Source of the DNA: Blastocatellia bacterium
Lineage (GTDB): Bacteria > Acidobacteriota > Blastocatellia > HR10
Assembly: GCA_035573895.1 (NCBI GenBank)
Contig: DATLZR010000041.1
Span: forward strand, 1-42,619
Reading direction: 5' to 3'
DNA: 42,619 bases
Position numbers and translations under genes: made by a program. The notes beneath the pieces were generated by a model, which ran no database searches, was not told where the DNA came from, and worked only from the letters and a program-made list of their open reading frames with translations. This document shows positions 9,026-18,389 of this stretch, one piece after another; the stretch's first letter is position 1; each line of letters begins with the position of its first letter.

Positions 9026-9883
9026 ATGCAGCTCAAGGCCGTCATCATGAGTAGCCGGTTTGGGTTGGACACGGTGGAGTGCGATCTCAAGCTGGTACTT
9101 CCGGGGACGGTTGAAAGCCTTCGCCCCCGATTGGCGACGGCGTTGGAGCAGATGGGCTATCACGTCGTAAGTGATGAGCCGCTCCAGGCCAGGCGAGGAG
9201 GGACAAGTTTTTCTCTAGAGGTACTCAAATACCCGATCTCGTTGTTTCTCGGCTTCAAGCCAGTGGGAGAACGAGCGACTCAGGTCACCTTCAGTTATTC
9301 TTTGAAGCACTCGGGTGTGGGATTGATTACGAAAGGGGATTTACCTGTTCTGGCGCGGGAAGCCGAAGCTGTCGCTGCAATCGCCCTGCGTGAGTTGCAG
9401 GGGTTCACCTGTGATGCCTGTGGTTCGGATAATCCGCGCGGTGCCCGGTTTTGTCGGCGATGTGGTGCCCCTCTGGTCATCTCCACACCGGCTGAGGTTG
9501 AACTGCTGCACCTTGTTGCCCAGGGGCGGGTTGCCTTTCAAGCCATTACCTCGAGTGCAGTGGTGCTCATGGTGGCGATGATGCTTTTTGCGCTTCTTCC
9601 GGGGAAGCCGGAACGGGTCGCTACGTTGCTTGGAGTTGCCTCCGCGATAATGGGATTTATTCCCCTTTGGTGGGGGATCTATAAGCTGAGGCGGAGCTTG
9701 CGACCCAAAGAGGCGGCGGAATCCATACCGTTTGAGCGTCGGCTGGAAGAAGTGCCTCCCATCGCAAGTTTTCCCTCGAGTGGGGTGCCGATGTCTGTTA
9801 CGGAGCGGACGACTCAGCTTCTGGATGAACCGGCTCGCCCACCCGTGGTGACAGAAGACCGTCGTGGTGAAGAGTCAGTCTGA
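9026..9883 (+). CDS. Zinc-ribbon membrane protein of unknown function
   Basis: About 285 residues; I do not recognise a named family. An N-terminal domain of about 115 residues is soluble alpha/beta with a SRPBCC- or DUF-like look, which is a guess. It is followed by a compact zinc ribbon with Cys 129, 132, 143 and 146 (CDAC and CRRC), then two hydrophobic segments (about 170-192 and 200-219) and a basic, then Pro/Thr-rich cytoplasmic tail. ATG 9026 is chosen because GGGGAG lies 9 nt upstream; ATG 9020 would be only 3 nt from it, and ATG 9047 is also possible. It stands alone between two divergent or distinct units, so context gives no function. Confidence 0.7.
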   Translation: MQLKAVIMSSRFGLDTVECDLKLVLPGTVESLRPRLATALEQMGYHVVSDEPLQARRGGTSFSLEVLKYPISLFLGFKPVGERATQVTFSYSLKHSGVGLITKGDLPVLAREAEAVAAIALRELQGFTCDACGSDNPRGARFCRRCGAPLVISTPAEVELLHLVAQGRVAFQAITSSAVVLMVAMMLFALLPGKPERVATLLGVASAIMGFIPLWWGIYKLRRSLRPKEAAESIPFERRLEEVPPIASFPSSGVPMSVTERTTQLLDEPARPPVVTEDRRGEESV

Positions 9884-10036
9884 GGTGAAAAGTCGGTGCC
9901 AGGATCTGGAGATCGGGGATGAACAGGGTGGGACCCGGTGGTGTGAAGGACTGAATTGCTGACCGAAAAAACCGCGGTGGAAATGTTGCCATCCGGGTTT
10001 GCTTTCTCGCCGTGGATTCACGCGTGGGGCCGTTGC

Positions 10037-10066
10037 TTGACACACTCTGGGAGGTTTGGCTATTCT
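10037..10066 (+). promoter_or_regulatory. Strong sigma70-like promoter for rplM-rpsI
   Basis: A perfect -35 TTGACA, 18-nt spacer and -10 TATTCT. The start of transcription is expected near 10073, about 37 nt upstream of the rplM ATG. The rest of the 226-bp gap (9884-10109) shows no gene. Confidence 0.7.
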
Positions 10067-10109
10067 TAGGCTTCATCTGTTGTGATGTGACTTCGTGAGG
10101 CATAGGGGA

Positions 10110-10547
10110 ATGAAGACATTTGTTCCGAGCGGAAAGAACCTTGAGAAGCAACGCAAATGGTATCTGATTGACGCCACCGGGATGACCGTGGGACGGTTGG
10201 CGTCGAGGGTTGCGCCACTTCTGATGGGGAAGCACAAGCCGACCTACACTCCGTTTCTCGATCTGGGGGATCATGTGATTGTGATCAATGCGGCGAACGT
10301 GGTGTTTACAGGGCAAAAGTGGCGGCAGAAGGTTTATCGCTGGCATTCGGGATATCCGGGAGGTCTCAAAGAGACGACGGCACGACACCTCATGGCCAAA
10401 CATCCAGAGCGAGTCGTTGAGCTGGCAATTAAAGGGATGCTTCCGAAGACCCCGCTGGGGAAGAAGATGGCGCGAAAGCTAAAAGTCTATGCGGGTCCGG
10501 AACATCCGCATCAGGCGCAAAAGCCGGAGATTTTAACCTTTGATTAG
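10110..10547 (+). CDS. rplM: 50S ribosomal protein L13
   Basis: 145 residues from ATG 10110. The L13 hallmarks are in order: [19 protein letters not shown]-type segment [27 protein letters not shown], the [12 protein letters not shown] region, [19 protein letters not shown] and the terminal [13 protein letters not shown]. It binds 23S rRNA early in large-subunit assembly. The start is supported by GGGG at 10105-10108 and by the conserved MKTF-type N-terminus; the frame opens 15 bp earlier at 10095 with no better signal. It is paired with rpsI as in almost all bacteria, transcribed from the promoter at 10037. Confidence 0.97.
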   Translation: MKTFVPSGKNLEKQRKWYLIDATGMTVGRLASRVAPLLMGKHKPTYTPFLDLGDHVIVINAANVVFTGQKWRQKVYRWHSGYPGGLKETTARHLMAKHPERVVELAIKGMLPKTPLGKKMARKLKVYAGPEHPHQAQKPEILTFD

Positions 10548-10557
10548 CGAGGGGGAG

Positions 10558-10953
10558 ATGGCAGAACTGATCCAGTATTACGGGACGGGGCGACGGAAGA
10601 CGGCGACAGCGCGAGTTTTCCTTCGACCGGGAAAAGGGGAGATCATCGTCAACGGACGGCGACTGGAAGAATATTTCCCTATCGAGCGGCTCGTGGCGGA
10701 GATTCGCCGGCCGCTGCTGCTGACGGATACGGTTAACAAATTCGATGTCCTCGCAACGGTGGGGGGAGGAGGAATCCGGGGACAGGCGGAAGCAATACGG
10801 CATGGTCTGGCACGGGCATTGACCAATTTCAATTCCGATCTCCGGAGGACGCTGAAGGAGGCGGGATTGCTCACCCGCGATCCCCGTGTCAAGGAACGCA
10901 AGAAGTATGGACAGAAGGGAGCCCGGAAGCGATTCCAATATTCCAAACGGTAA
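10558..10953 (+). CDS. rpsI: 30S ribosomal protein S9
   Basis: 131 residues from ATG 10558. Typical S9 features are [19 protein letters not shown] at the start, [12 protein letters not shown], the [20 protein letters not shown] core and a basic tail ending FQYSKR, whose last residues reach the P-site tRNA in the ribosome. GAGG (10549-10552) lies 5 nt before the ATG. A TTG at 10540 would also be in frame but lacks a ribosome-binding site. Only 10 bp separate it from rplM. The next 160 bp lead into the rpsB leader. Confidence 0.97.
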   Translation: MAELIQYYGTGRRKTATARVFLRPGKGEIIVNGRRLEEYFPIERLVAEIRRPLLLTDTVNKFDVLATVGGGGIRGQAEAIRHGLARALTNFNSDLRRTLKEAGLLTRDPRVKERKKYGQKGARKRFQYSKR

Positions 10954-11029
10954 GTCGCAGTACCAGGCTAATTGCGCAGGATCTGTTGAACCCCGTGGCC
11001 GGGAGGAGAGTTATCTGTTTGATCCCATC

Positions 11030-11102
11030 GGTCGTCGCCCTGATTGGTTGTTCGGGGCTCCCCGAATTGAGGACGGCCGAGTACAAAAACCAATCCAGGA
11101 GG
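11030..11102 (+). promoter_or_regulatory. Candidate rpsB leader RNA with interleaved stems
   Basis: Three pairings can be drawn by eye. GGTCGTC (11030-11036) pairs with GACGGCC (11072-11078), with one G-U. GATTGGTT (11042-11049) pairs perfectly with AACCAATC (11088-11095). A local hairpin TTCGGG-GCTC-CCCGAA sits at 11051-11066. The first two interleave, so they form a pseudoknot or two exclusive folds. The second stem ends one base before the AGGAGG ribosome-binding site (11097-11102). Ribosomal protein operons often use such leaders for feedback by the encoded protein; that role for S2 here is inference. Confidence 0.42.
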
Positions 11103-11113
11103 TGACTTGAGCG

Positions 11114-11986
11114 GTGGTGACTATTAGCATGAAAGAGTTGCTGGAGGCGGGTGTTCATTTCGGACACCAGACACGCCGATGGAACCCGAAGATGAAAGAG
11201 TTTATCTTCGGCGAGCGCAATGGAATTCATATCATTGACCTGCAAAAGACGCAGCGATACTTCCGCGAGGCCGTGAAGTTTGTCACCGAGGCCGCCCGCG
11301 AGGGCAAAACGTTCCTCTTTGTCGGGACGAAGCGGCAGGCGCAGGATGCCATCGCGGAAGAGGCTCAGCGTTGTGGTCAGTTCTACGTCAACCAGCGGTG
11401 GCTGGGCGGCTTACTGACGAATTTCCAGACGATTCAGAAATCCATCCGTCGGCTCCAGGAGATCGAACAGATGAAGGCGGATGGGCGTTTCGCTCAGCTT
11501 CCGAAGAAGGAGGCCATTCGCTTGGAACGCAAGCGCGCGCTGCTCGAACGAAATTTCATGGGCATTAAGACCATGACGCGCCTTCCCGATGTGCTGTTTG
11601 TCATTGATACGGAAAAGGAGGCCATCGCTATTAAAGAGGCCAGAAGGCTGGGCATTCCCATCGTGGCCGTCGTGGATACCAACTGTGATCCCGAGGGAAT
11701 TGATTATCCCATCCCGGGCAATGACGATGCGTTGCGAGCAGTGCGGCTGTTTGTCTCCAAGATAGCCGACGCTATCATTGAGGGTCGCCAGATGGCCAAG
11801 GAAGAGCTGCCCGAGGTGCCAACTGAAGCGAAAGCCGAAGGTGCGCAGGCAGCCGCCGAGCGAAAAGTCGCGGCCTCTGCCGCCGATACCGCTGATGTCG
11901 GTGCAGCGACAGGCGAAGGCGAGCCCGTGTCGGCGGTGGTCCTGTTGGATGCCGATCGGGACATCGTCGCGGAACTGGAGGGATAG
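11114..11986 (+). CDS. rpsB: 30S ribosomal protein S2
   Basis: 290 residues from GTG 11114. [49 protein letters not shown] and the [16 protein letters not shown] segment are all diagnostic of S2, as is the [25 protein letters not shown] block. The body ends near residue 230, and an Ala/Glu-rich, low-complexity tail of about 50 residues follows, longer than in E. coli S2 (241 residues). The start is GTG 11114 (11 nt after AGGAGG); GTG 11117 and ATG 11129 are alternatives. It is the first gene of rpsB-tsf-pyrH-frr, a classical order, and probably binds its own leader. Confidence 0.97.
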   Translation: MVTISMKELLEAGVHFGHQTRRWNPKMKEFIFGERNGIHIIDLQKTQRYFREAVKFVTEAAREGKTFLFVGTKRQAQDAIAEEAQRCGQFYVNQRWLGGLLTNFQTIQKSIRRLQEIEQMKADGRFAQLPKKEAIRLERKRALLERNFMGIKTMTRLPDVLFVIDTEKEAIAIKEARRLGIPIVAVVDTNCDPEGIDYPIPGNDDALRAVRLFVSKIADAIIEGRQMAKEELPEVPTEAKAEGAQAAAERKVAASAADTADVGAATGEGEPVSAVVLLDADRDIVAELEG

Positions 11987-12004
11987 AGAAGGAGGAGACT
12001 CGTT

Positions 12005-13400
<1,396 letters not shown>

Positions 13401-13417
13401 GAGGAGGAAAACGGCTC

Positions 13418-13975
13418 ATGATTAAGGAGATACTTCGTGACGCCAGGAGCCGGATGGAAGCGGCGGTGGAGGACTGTCGGAGAAAGCTCGCCTCGCTCCG
13501 TACGGGACGAGCCTCTACGAGCATCTTGGACCACATCACAGTGGAATATTACGGGGTTCCCACACCACTGAATCAGGTAGCACAACTTCATGCGCCGGAG
13601 CCGACACTGCTGACCATTCAGCCGTACGATCCTTCTCTCCTGGGTGCTATTGAGCGCGCCATCCTTGCTTCGGATCTCGGTCTGACGCCCTCCAATGATG
13701 GTCGGATCATCCGTATCCCGATTCCGCCGCTGACCGAGGAGCGGCGGCGGCACCTGGCCAAGATCGTTGGTGATGTCGCGGAGGAGCACCGCACGGCCAT
13801 CCGCAACATTAGGCGGGACGCGAATGATCGCTTGAAAAAGTTGCTCAAAGAAAAGGCGATCTCCGAGGATGATGAACGGAAAGCCATCGAGGAGGTTCAA
13901 AAGCTCACCGACGCCCACATCGTCAGGGTTAACGAGCTGGCCCGAGCCAAGGAGGAAGAAATCCTCGGCCGATGA
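13418..13975 (+). CDS. frr: Ribosome recycling factor
   Basis: 185 residues, the family's usual length. With EF-G it splits post-termination ribosomes. Signature parts are [48 protein letters not shown] near the N-terminus, [19 protein letters not shown] in the hinge region and the long C-terminal helix of domain I with [18 protein letters not shown] just upstream sets ATG 13418. It is the last gene of the rpsB operon; the convergent AAA+ gene ends 14 bp away, with no visible terminator between them. Confidence 0.97.
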   Translation: MIKEILRDARSRMEAAVEDCRRKLASLRTGRASTSILDHITVEYYGVPTPLNQVAQLHAPEPTLLTIQPYDPSLLGAIERAILASDLGLTPSNDGRIIRIPIPPLTEERRRHLAKIVGDVAEEHRTAIRNIRRDANDRLKKLLKEKAISEDDERKAIEEVQKLTDAHIVRVNELARAKEEEILGR

Positions 13976-13989
13976 TCCTGGAATCCGGC

Positions 13990-15132
13990 TCAGGACATTT
14001 TCCCGCTCGATGAAGCAGCCTTCCCCCGTTCTTTGTGGGGTGATGGCGGCATAAGGTGTTCGCCGAAAAGATTGAGATAATTCCCCACCAGCGCTCCCCC
14101 GACTTCCTTTGTGAAGATCATACGATCGGGTGAGGACGGATCGTAATGGACGGTGACCAGGTCTCCCGTGTCAACCTGTCGTGTGGCCACGAGATTGGAC
14201 AAGGGGAACACAAGGAATCGTTCGATGGCTCTTTTGAGATGGCGAGCCCCATATTTATAGTCGGTTCCCTCGCGCAGCAAGAATTCCTTGGCCGCGTCGG
14301 TACAGGTGAAGATGAATTTCGGCGCCTGGGACTTGAGGATGCGTTCCTGTACCATCTTCAACTCAATATCGAGAATGCGGCGCAGGTGCTCGTCCTTGAG
14401 CGAACGGAAGACGACGACTTTGTCAATGCGGTTCATGAATTCTGGCGAGAACTTGCGCTTGGCCGCTTCCAGAGCCGTCCGGTAGATCTTTTGGTCAACG
14501 ACCGAGTCCTGCTGCCCCTGACGCGGTGTGAACCCGATTCCGCCGGAGATAAGATCGGCCATCTCCTTGGCTCCAAGGTTAGAGGTCATGACGATGATGC
14601 AGCGGGAAAAGTCCACCCGGCGGTTGTCCCCGAGTGTCAAAGAGGCTTTATCGAGGATTCCCAGAAGCAGCTGCCACAGCGCGTCAGAGGCTTTTTCGAT
14701 TTCGTCAAACAGGACGTAGGTCAACTTGAGATTCTCGGTGTGGTAGCGATCGAGGTTTTCTTGTGTGAGGAGCGGGGGAGTCTCGCGGTGTCCGAGATAA
14801 CCGGGGGGCGACCCGATAAGCTTCGCGATTTCATGGCTATGCTGAAATTCGGCGCAGTCAATTTTGACAACAGCATTGGGATCGCCAAAGAGGACCTCAG
14901 CGGCTGCTTCGACCACGCGGGTCTTCCCCGACCCCGTGGGTCCGAGGAAAAGGAGAGATCCTATGGGGCGCCCCGGTGGTGTGAGCCCGGCCAGGTAGAT
15001 CTGGAACAAGTTGGCCATTCGGCGAACAGCCCGTTCCTGTCCGACGATGCGTTCGAGCAACTTCTTCTCGAACTCTTCGGCCTGGGGGTGCTTCCGCTCA
15101 GGGTCGAGCGGGATGGGTTGAACGGCAGCCAT
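13990..15132 (-). CDS. Stand-alone Clp-type AAA+ ATPase (single D2-like module)
   Basis: 380 residues from ATG 15132, preceded by GGAGGA. It contains one AAA_2 module as in the second ring of ClpA/ClpB/ClpC: Walker A GPTGSGKT (64-71), pore loop GYLG (111-114), Walker B LFDE (141-144), sensor 1 SN (184-185), Arg finger in FMNRID (R235) and sensor 2 GAR (295-297) with the C-terminal small domain. There is no N-domain or D1 ring. Between sensor 1 and FSPEFMNR it carries IGF (199-201), where ClpA has IGL and ClpC has VGF. It may therefore dock to ClpP; that is inference. The frame opens to 15390, but that part lacks family likeness. Confidence 0.85.
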   Translation of the reverse strand: MAAVQPIPLDPERKHPQAEEFEKKLLERIVGQERAVRRMANLFQIYLAGLTPPGRPIGSLLFLGPTGSGKTRVVEAAAEVLFGDPNAVVKIDCAEFQHSHEIAKLIGSPPGYLGHRETPPLLTQENLDRYHTENLKLTYVLFDEIEKASDALWQLLLGILDKASLTLGDNRRVDFSRCIIVMTSNLGAKEMADLISGGIGFTPRQGQQDSVVDQKIYRTALEAAKRKFSPEFMNRIDKVVVFRSLKDEHLRRILDIELKMVQERILKSQAPKFIFTCTDAAKEFLLREGTDYKYGARHLKRAIERFLVFPLSNLVATRQVDTGDLVTVHYDPSSPDRMIFTKEVGGALVGNYLNLFGEHLMPPSPHKERGKAASSSGKMS

Positions 15133-15274
15133 TGTCGTTTCCTCCTTCGCTGTCAGCCAGCCCGAGTTGTTGATCGTTGGATTCACACACGCCTTAGACG
15201 TGAGAGGGCACTCGACCGTTGTCCTTGACGTCGTTGTCGCATTTTCTCCGACAGGCTCGCGCCTTCCGACAACA

Positions 15275-15303
15275 TATATGGCAGATTTCAGGTCTTGCGT
15301 CAA
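15275..15303 (-). promoter_or_regulatory. Possible promoter of the AAA+ gene
   Basis: On the minus strand TTGACG (15303-15298), 17-nt spacer, CATATA (15280-15275). The leader would be about 135 nt. The -10 match is weak and a TATATG at a 19-nt spacing overlaps it. Confidence 0.4.
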
Positions 15304-15480
15304 CCGGCATACTGGGCCCAAGCCGAGTGGGAGCGATGATGCGGCGCACGGGAGCCACCTTCCGACATCGAGACCCGGGACTGGGCGCAAAAAAGGCTCT
15401 GCGTATGATTCTCAACAGCCATTTGGGATGCAACAATTTACGCATCGAGGTTTCAGCTTTGAGACGATTGAGTCATGGTC

Positions 15481-15510
15481 TTGCTCCGGTTGTGTGGGCT
15501 TTGCTATAGT
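15481..15510 (+). promoter_or_regulatory. Promoter of yggS, predicted leaderless
   Basis: TTGCTC, 18-nt spacer, TATAGT. Only 7 nt separate the -10 box from ATG 15518, so transcription should begin at or next to the start codon. No ribosome-binding site is present. The same two hexamers occur before the E1alpha gene (42560-42588). Confidence 0.5.
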
Positions 15511-15517
15511 GCGGACG

Positions 15518-16210
15518 ATGAACGAGTTGGCGGAGCGAATCGAGAGTGTGCGACATCGCATCGCGGAGGCGCTTCACCGCGCCGGACGAGAGGCTGAAAA
15601 GGTGCGTTTAATTGCAGTGACAAAAACGGTCCCGGTGGAGCGCATTCAAGAGGCTATCGAGTACGGGGTGAAGGATTTCGGTGAGAATCGGGTTCAAGAG
15701 GCGGAGAAAAAAATCTCCTACCTGCCACAAGAGGTTTGCTGGCACTTCATCGGACACCTTCAATCGAACAAGGTCAGGAAGGCCGTTCCCCTGTTCGATT
15801 GGATCCAGTCGGTAGACAGCGTGCATCTGGCGGAGCGACTGAATCGCACGGCGGCTGAAGCTGGGCGCAGGATTCCGGTGCTGATTCAGGTGGCGCTCGA
15901 CCGGGAGCCGACAAAGCACGGGATAGCCCCGGAAGATCTCGGAGAGCTTGCCCGAGCGCTGGCTTCGATGCCCCATTTAGATGTGCGCGGCCTCATGGCA
16001 ATTCCTCCTTTCTTCGAGGATCCTCAAAAGGTCCGACCCTACTTCCGGAAACTGGCCGAGTTACTGCGAGATTTGAATGAACAGGCGATCTTCTCGCAGC
16101 CGCTGACGGAGTTATCCATGGGGATGAGCCACGATTTTGAGATCGCCGTTGAAGAAGGGGCTACGATGGTGAGAATCGGAACGGCTATCTTTGGAGAACG
16201 ACAGAGATGA
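15518..16210 (+). CDS. yggS: YggS-family pyridoxal-phosphate homeostasis protein
   Basis: 230 residues, a PLP-bound single TIM-barrel protein of the alanine racemase N-terminal type. AVTKTVP carries the PLP-binding lysine (K36), followed by YGVKDFGENRVQEAEKK and WHFIGHLQSNKVRKA, then the SMGMSHDFEIAVEEGATMVRIGTAIFGER phosphate-binding end. The family balances PLP and amino/keto acid pools and has no known strict catalytic role. ATG 15518 gives the family N-terminus (MNELAERIESVRHRI). The frame extends upstream to 15167 without likeness. It is followed at once by yggT through an ATGA overlap, a common pairing. Confidence 0.95.
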   Translation: MNELAERIESVRHRIAEALHRAGREAEKVRLIAVTKTVPVERIQEAIEYGVKDFGENRVQEAEKKISYLPQEVCWHFIGHLQSNKVRKAVPLFDWIQSVDSVHLAERLNRTAAEAGRRIPVLIQVALDREPTKHGIAPEDLGELARALASMPHLDVRGLMAIPPFFEDPQKVRPYFRKLAELLRDLNEQAIFSQPLTELSMGMSHDFEIAVEEGATMVRIGTAIFGERQR

Positions 16211-16812
16211 TCTGGTTTTCTCAGTTCATCGCTCTGGTACGATGGGGCGTGATTCTTCTGGTTGCAGGAGTGATTGCACTCACACTCCTGCGGGTGATCG
16301 TCCAGTGGATCGGGCTCAACCCGTTCGGATGGTTGCCCTTTACACTGCGGCGCGTGACCGAACCCTTCCTTGGTCCGCTCAGGAAAAATCCCCTCGTCTG
16401 GCAATCGCGGGTGGACATCGCCCCACTGCTTCTGATCATCCTGCTTATTATCGCGGCTGCCTTTGGGCTTCAGCTTCTCGCCGATTTCCATGAGTTTGTG
16501 ATGGGAATGGCACGCAGTGTGACTCTTGCGCTGAGAGGGGCCGTTATCCCCGCTCTGCGGATGTTCGTGGGCCATGCTTTGCTGGGAGTGATTTCGCTAC
16601 TCATGGCCTGCGTCATTGTTCACGTCATTTTCTCCTGGTTGGGCGTGTATGGAACGCGATTGTCGAGATTTGTCCGGAGGATGAGCGGACCCCTTCTGGA
16701 GCTTTTGCACAAACACGTTCCGCCGGTCGGAGTGTTTGATTTCACTCCGGTTATCGCATACTTCCTCCTGATGATTGCAGCATGGTTTGTGCGTCAAGTG
16801 TTTCTTGGATGA
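16207..16812 (+). CDS. yggT: YggT-family integral membrane protein
   Basis: 201 residues with two tandem YggT halves, each a hydrophobic hairpin followed by a conserved NPFGWLP-like or GVYGTRLSRFVRRMSGPLLE segment. There are about four or five membrane helices, including LLLIILLIIAAAFGLQLL and VFDFTPVIAYFLLMIAAWFV. In homologues the two halves carry P-x-L-x-P-x-R motifs; here TEPFLGPLRK and SGPLLELLHKHVPPVGVFDFTP fill these places. The function is poorly known, with links to osmotic stress and cell-envelope maintenance. Its start overlaps the yggS stop (ATGA), and its stop overlaps the DUF167 start the same way. Confidence 0.9.
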   Translation: MIWFSQFIALVRWGVILLVAGVIALTLLRVIVQWIGLNPFGWLPFTLRRVTEPFLGPLRKNPLVWQSRVDIAPLLLIILLIIAAAFGLQLLADFHEFVMGMARSVTLALRGAVIPALRMFVGHALLGVISLLMACVIVHVIFSWLGVYGTRLSRFVRRMSGPLLELLHKHVPPVGVFDFTPVIAYFLLMIAAWFVRQVFLG

Positions 16813-17117
16813 GTGGGAACCTTGAAACTCGGGAGACGGCGGAGGGGGTTGAAATCACCGTGTTCGTTCAGCCTCGGGCTGCGACCACGGCGCTCGTAGG
16901 GATTCACGGGGGCGTGCTCAAGGTGCGCGTCGCAGCTCCGCCGGTAAAGGGACGAGCGACGGAAGAGTGCCTTCGTTTCCTGGCGAAAATGGTAGGGGTT
17001 CGGCGATCCGATGTGGAACTGATGGCGGGAATGACGAGTCGAATCAAACGCGTTCGATTTCGTGGGGTTTCACGAGAGCGTTTGCTGGAAAGTCTTTTCG
17101 CAAGGGGCGATCGGTGA
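16809..17117 (+). CDS. DUF167 (YggU-like) family protein
   Basis: 102 residues. VEITVFVQPRAATTALVGIHGGVLKVRVAAPPVKGRATEECL contains the DUF167 signature (V-x-P-x-A, then APPVxGxAN/T). The C-terminal part carries RSDVELMAGMTSRIKRVRFRG, where family members have a G-x-x-S-R-x-K motif. The domain is small, soluble and of unknown biochemical role; it often follows yggT. ATG 16809 overlaps the yggT stop codon and gives the family length. Its own stop overlaps the GTG of the next gene, so four genes here are translationally linked. Confidence 0.88.
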   Translation: MSGNLETRETAEGVEITVFVQPRAATTALVGIHGGVLKVRVAAPPVKGRATEECLRFLAKMVGVRRSDVELMAGMTSRIKRVRFRGVSRERLLESLFARGDR

Positions 17118-17368
17118 TCAAAGTCCCTGTTGATGTGCGAGAATACTCCGGTTATCGAGCTGACGAGAGGCCAGCGTCGTTTCATTACCTGGGAACTGTT
17201 TATGTGATTACCTCGGTGATTGGGCTTGTACGAGAACTTACGTCGGATGGTCGGCTGGTAAATCGCTTCGATGTGCAGGTGGGAGATGACCACTTCACCC
17301 TTTTGCACGATGAGACGGAAGGACAGTGGTACCTGCTGGTTGAAAAACCGCTTGCCAAAAAGGTGTGA
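17114..17368 (+). CDS. Small hypothetical protein, last gene of the ygg operon
   Basis: 84 residues from GTG 17114, which overlaps the TGA of the DUF167 gene as GTGA. The sequence is acidic-to-neutral with alternating hydrophobic strands (HYLGTVYVITSVIGLVREL, DVQVGDDHFTLLHDETEGQWYLLVEKP), suggesting a small beta-rich fold. There is no signal peptide, membrane helix or Cys cluster. I do not recognise a family. The frame is open upstream to 16967, but that part lies inside the DUF167 gene. The gene is supported by tight coupling and by protein-like composition rather than by homology. Confidence 0.65.
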   Translation: MIKVPVDVREYSGYRADERPASFHYLGTVYVITSVIGLVRELTSDGRLVNRFDVQVGDDHFTLLHDETEGQWYLLVEKPLAKKV

Positions 17369-17472
17369 CTTGCGTACCATAGCCAGCGTACGGAGTGATG
17401 CAGAGCGGGTAAAGGCCGCCGGGCAGCAGGGCTCAAGTGAGGCTGACGCGGATGATAGAATGGTGAGCAGCG

Positions 17473-18282
17473 ATGGACAAACCAGTTATTGCCGGTTCGA
17501 CCTACCTCAATTCAGCCCCCCTCTGCTACAGCTTCCTCCGAGGCGCGCAGCGACCGTTATGCCACTTCGTTCCCAATACGTCACCGGCGACTTGTGCGGC
17601 GTTATTGCGTGACGGGGAGGTGGATGCCGCCTTAATCCCGGCCATCGAATACCAGCGCATGGAAGGGATCGCGCTGGTGCCGGGGGTGGCGGTAGCGGCG
17701 CACCGGGAAGTACGAAGCGTTTTTCTGGCCTCATTCAAGCCTCTGGAGGAGATCGAAACGGTGGCCCTGGACATATCGTCGCGAACGTCGGCGGCTCTGA
17801 CGCGGATCTTTTTCCAGTATTTTCTGGGGCGGCAGGTTCGTTATCTTCCCTGGAATCCCGATCTGGACGAAATGTTGCGGGTCGCCGACGGAGCATTACT
17901 TATAGGAGATCCGGCCCTCAGCGTACGGTTTCGCCGACAGGAGCTGCGGTTCTACGACTATGCCAGTCTTTGGTACGAGTTTACCGGTCTACCGCTGGTT
18001 TTTGCGCTCTGGGCGGTGCGCCGCGACCGATGGCAGAAACTGCAGGCAATCTCCTTTGAGCGGGCGCGCCGTGAGGGGGTTGAGCATATCCCGGAGATCA
18101 TCCGGGCAGCGGTCAACGAGTTGAAGCTGCCCGCTGATTATCTTCGGAGTTATTTCGCTCAGTGTGTCGTGTATGATCTGGACGCGCAGAAACAGGCGGG
18201 TCTCGACCGGTTCTATGAGCTGGCTTTCGAGTTGAAGCTCATCCCCGATCGGAAGGAGCTGATGTTTCTGCCCAGAAGCTAA
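17473..18282 (+). CDS. mqnA: Chorismate dehydratase (futalosine menaquinone pathway)
   Basis: 269 residues of the MqnA/MqnD periplasmic-binding-protein-like family. It removes water from chorismate to give 3-[(1-carboxyvinyl)oxy]benzoate, the first step of the futalosine route. The start IAGSTYLNSAPLCYSF matches the ligand-binding loop, and DAALIPAIEYQR, VRSVFLASFKPLEEIETVALDISSRTS, DGALLIGDPAL and ASLWYEFTGLPLVFALWAVRR are the typical MqnA blocks. The small unknown gene ends 104 bp upstream. No mqnB, mqnC or mqnE lies in the window. Confidence 0.92.
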   Translation: MDKPVIAGSTYLNSAPLCYSFLRGAQRPLCHFVPNTSPATCAALLRDGEVDAALIPAIEYQRMEGIALVPGVAVAAHREVRSVFLASFKPLEEIETVALDISSRTSAALTRIFFQYFLGRQVRYLPWNPDLDEMLRVADGALLIGDPALSVRFRRQELRFYDYASLWYEFTGLPLVFALWAVRRDRWQKLQAISFERARREGVEHIPEIIRAAVNELKLPADYLRSYFAQCVVYDLDAQKQAGLDRFYELAFELKLIPDRKELMFLPRS

Positions 18283-18389
18283 CTGAAAAGGAACGCGCCC
18301 TGACAGAGGATCTCATTCTGACGGGGGTTGAACTCGGGGCGAAGATGTTACTTGGCCGAACAATGGGTGCTGTTGTGAGAGGAGGATGC

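Larger units (their letters stand above)
15133..15517. other. Divergent intergenic region, no gene seen
   Basis: 385 bp between the AAA+ ATPase gene (-) and yggS (+). Short open frames run through it, but none has a ribosome-binding site or family likeness. It holds one promoter candidate on each strand (15275-15303 minus; 15481-15510 plus). No clear inverted repeat or riboswitch is visible. Confidence 0.6.

Noticed and set aside
14146-15228. 360-residue open frame antisense to the AAA+ ATPase gene
   Set aside because: The minus-strand frame has all AAA+ motifs and a ribosome-binding site; the opposite frame has no family likeness.
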